From the NCBI GenBank assembly GCA_947507875.1, contig CANNQP010000007.1, forward strand, positions 1-64,000: DNA of 64,000 nucleotides, in the 5' to 3' direction. The stretch is from Verrucomicrobiaceae bacterium. Its GTDB lineage: Bacteria > Verrucomicrobiota > Verrucomicrobiia > Verrucomicrobiales > Verrucomicrobiaceae. The notes beneath the pieces are model-generated. The model ran no database searches and was not told the origin of the DNA. It saw only the letters and a list, made by a program, of their open reading frames with translations. Within the stretch, counting starts at the first letter, position 1; each line of letters starts with the position of its first letter. Positions 61,965 to 64,000 of this stretch are shown in pieces. The position numbers and the translations under genes are program-made.

Positions 61965-62315
61965 AAAACAAATGGGTAGGCGGTTTCGGCGAAAAAGGGG
62001 TGCAAGATGGGCACTTTGAGCCGCTTGGCAAGGAGGTGAATGCATCCGAGCCGGCGACTTCCTCTCTAGTCAGGCGGCGGCGGCGACCGCTCGCACCCTG
62101 GCAAAGTCCACCAGGTGAAGTGGAAAAGAACTTTTTTCGGAGACCTGCACCCCGGGGTGGCTAGCGCAACGACTAGCAGAAAAGAGAGCCCCTGCTGGAT
62201 GGGAAAGGTTTGTTTTCGAGGCAGCGACATTTCTTCGGGGCGGCTGAGGCTTCTTTTTCACCCTTGGCAAAGTGTCCGCTTTACAGAGGCTTGCGCTCTT
62301 CGTTAGCCTCTGCTC

Positions 62316-63299
62316 ATGCGTCTTCTCATCACGGGTGGTGGTGGCTTTCTCGGCTCCCAGCTTTGTCAAAAAATCCTCGATCGCGTCAGTCTAACCGGAG
62401 CCTCAGGGCAACCGGAGGTAGTCGAAGAGATCGTTCTGCTGGACACGGCTTTTGTACGTCCTGTCACTGATCCACGCCGGGTGCGCCAGGTCGTGGCGGA
62501 CCTGTCGGAGCCCTCCGCGGTTTTTGCCGCTGCCGCTGGGGTGACGTCGATTTTTCACTTGGCCTCCATGGTTAGCGGTGAGTGCGAGGAGCGCTTCGAC
62601 GATGCCTTGCGGGTGAATTTGGACGGCGGCCGCCATGTTCTAGAAGCTGCTCGGGCGAACGGCCCTGCCACGCGTGTCGTCTTCGCCAGCAGCATCGCTG
62701 GCTACGGTGGAGAGGCCATGGAGGACCCGAACACGGACCGAACCAAGCTGACCCCCCGCACCACCTATGGCATGACCAAAGTCATCCTGGAGCTCTTGGT
62801 GAACGATTATTCGCGCAAAGGCTTCCTGGATGGCCGTTCGGCCCGACTGCCGACGGTCATCATCCGTCCAGGGAAGCCCAATGCGGCTGCCTCCAGTTGG
62901 GCCAGCGGCATGTTTCGCGAGCCTCTGGCCGGCCAGCCCTGCTTGCTGCCCATCCGTCGTGATCAAAGCCACCCCATGACAGGCTACCGCACGGTGATCG
63001 AATCCCTCATCGCCCTACATGAGGTGCCTGCATCGAGTCTGAAAGATGATCGCGCCTACGTGCTGCCCGCGCATCGGGTCACACCACAGCTGGCGGAACA
63101 AATCCTGCGCGAGGTAGCAGCGGAGCGCAGCCTCCAGCTGGGGCCGCTGGTCGATGCACCCGATGCCCGCATTCAGGGCATCGTCAGCCAGTGGCCTGTT
63201 GCCGTGGATGGCTCCCGTGCCGTGGCACTGGGGCTTCCGCAACCGCCAGACTTGAAAACCATCGTCTGCCAGTATTTGGAGGACTTTGCGCAAAGCTGA
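62316..63299 (+). CDS. denD: NAD-dependent dehydrogenase, D-erythronate dehydrogenase-like
   Basis: An extended short-chain dehydrogenase of 327 residues: [19 protein letters not shown] (NAD site), [37 protein letters not shown], the YxxxK catalytic pair in [13 protein letters not shown], and [24 protein letters not shown]. The latter and the region with [14 protein letters not shown] match D-erythronate dehydrogenase as I know it. That pathway also needs DenI, an isomerase and a kinase, none of which is visible here. The symbol is therefore a likely call. Confidence 0.75.
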   Translation: MRLLITGGGGFLGSQLCQKILDRVSLTGASGQPEVVEEIVLLDTAFVRPVTDPRRVRQVVADLSEPSAVFAAAAGVTSIFHLASMVSGECEERFDDALRVNLDGGRHVLEAARANGPATRVVFASSIAGYGGEAMEDPNTDRTKLTPRTTYGMTKVILELLVNDYSRKGFLDGRSARLPTVIIRPGKPNAAASSWASGMFREPLAGQPCLLPIRRDQSHPMTGYRTVIESLIALHEVPASSLKDDRAYVLPAHRVTPQLAEQILREVAAERSLQLGPLVDAPDARIQGIVSQWPVAVDGSRAVALGLPQPPDLKTIVCQYLEDFAQS

Positions 63300-63306
63300 T
63301 CCTGCC

Positions 63307-63759
63307 ATGCGTGCCTTGATTCAACGGTCTCAGCAGGCCACCGTCACCATCGCGGGGGACATTTGCGGTCAAATCTCTCACGGCCTCGTGGTGCTCTTGG
63401 GGGTGGAGCATGAAGACAGCGCTGAGGATGCGGACTGGCTGGCTGGCAAAATCGTGCAAATGCGCATTTTCAGCGATGCCGAGGGGAAGATGAACCGCAG
63501 TGTCAAGGAAGCCGCTGGGGGGATTTTGGTGGTGAGTCAGTTCACTTTGCACGCCAGCACGAAGAAGGGCAATCGGCCCAGCTTCATCCGGGCGGCGCGG
63601 CCAGAGCACGCCATCCCGCTTTACGAGCACTTCCTGCGTGCGGTGGAGTCGATGCTGGAAAAGCCCGTGGCGCGTGGTGTCTTCGGCGCGGATATGCAGG
63701 TGGCTCTGGTCAATGACGGCCCAGTGACGATCTGGATGGATTCACGAGCTCGCGAGTGA
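63307..63759 (+). CDS. dtd: D-aminoacyl-tRNA deacylase
   Basis: Removes D-amino acids (and glycine) mischarged on tRNA. 150 residues from ATG 63307 ([15 protein letters not shown]); the start seven codons upstream overlaps the previous gene and is less likely. [23 protein letters not shown], the active-site [17 protein letters not shown] and the second motif [11 protein letters not shown] (Gly-Pro) are complete. Confidence 0.93.
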   Translation: MRALIQRSQQATVTIAGDICGQISHGLVVLLGVEHEDSAEDADWLAGKIVQMRIFSDAEGKMNRSVKEAAGGILVVSQFTLHASTKKGNRPSFIRAARPEHAIPLYEHFLRAVESMLEKPVARGVFGADMQVALVNDGPVTIWMDSRARE

Positions 63760-63873
63760 GATGGCCCGGAAGGGTTTACACCACATGACGCCGGTCGTGA
63801 GCACGGGCCTGGATTCGCACGGTTCCTCTCCGGTGGTTGCCATTGGGTCCAGCCTGCGGAAGATAAACCCGCG

Positions 63874-64000
63874 ATGCTAACCAGCGGTGACAGTTTTTCC
63901 GATGAATCCATACGCCCCACGCGAGTGGAGGTGGATTTGGGACAGCTGCGTAGAAATTTACAAGCCATTCAGCAGCATGTAGGGCCTGCGCGAGTTATGG
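63874..64000 (+). CDS. alr: Alanine racemase, N-terminal part (cut by window end)
   Basis: 42 codons, open to the edge. RPTRVEVDLGQLRRNLQAIQ and PARVM match the first strand and helix of the PLP TIM-barrel racemases, with the PLP lysine expected just beyond the window. Alanine racemase makes D-alanine for peptidoglycan. Only the start is visible. Confidence 0.75.
   Translation, partial: MLTSGDSFSDESIRPTRVEVDLGQLRRNLQAIQQHVGPARVM

Overview
The window looks like a chromosomal segment of a Verrucomicrobiota bacterium, close to the Verrucomicrobiaceae/Prosthecobacter type. That placement is an inference. It rests on the moderately high GC content, the dense set of secreted sulfatases with DUF1080, ThuA-like and SGNH proteins, surface proteins built of Ig-like and InlB-type repeats, and Gram-negative heptose (LPS) genes. 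All base pairings, overlaps and residues cited were read from the sequence. Family names rest on motif recognition without database searches.

Positions 1-12.2 kb hold mostly housekeeping genes: RNase III, tRNA-His, an IF-1 with a long Gly-rich N-terminal repeat tail, a DEDD exonuclease, an ArsR/rhodanese pair with a palindromic operator, RecQ, a ClpX-like ATPase, a cupredoxin, an aldehyde dehydrogenase, AvtA and a TIM-barrel isomerase. From 12.3 to 28.6 kb, nine co-directional and tightly spaced genes follow. They are a small secreted protein, a TolC/CzcC-like channel, a 1733-residue InlB-repeat protein, a CzcA-type RND pump with no adaptor gene, and then DUF3570, ApbE, a TlpA-like thioredoxin, a DUF4266 lipoprotein ending in GCGCN, and an Ig-repeat protein.

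From 28.6 to 46.4 kb there is a polysaccharide/ester degradation region. It has four sulfatases (one frameshifted), a VapBC pair lodged among them, DUF1080, a phosphodiesterase, a decayed sulfatase end, and a ceramidase-like/ThuA/SGNH set on the minus strand. Inside this region, at 39.0-43.5 kb, lies a four-gene operon: YceI, a type III polyketide synthase, a fusion of an ICMT-like methyltransferase with a flavin monooxygenase, and a class I methyltransferase. It probably makes and handles a methylated phenolic lipid or quinone.

From 46.6 to 64 kb there are a UvrD-type helicase, an SHD1-domain protein, Tex, an orphan HsdR-N-type nuclease domain between copies of an interspersed repeat, an FN3 pseudogene, and secreted Ig, esterase and SMP-30 proteins. 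A minus-strand operon follows (DAHP synthase, an ORF with an in-frame TGA, HldA, GmhA). The window ends with a DenD-like dehydrogenase, Dtd and the start of alanine racemase. Short palindromic elements occur inside coding sequence, notably in-frame in the same loop of two sulfatases.
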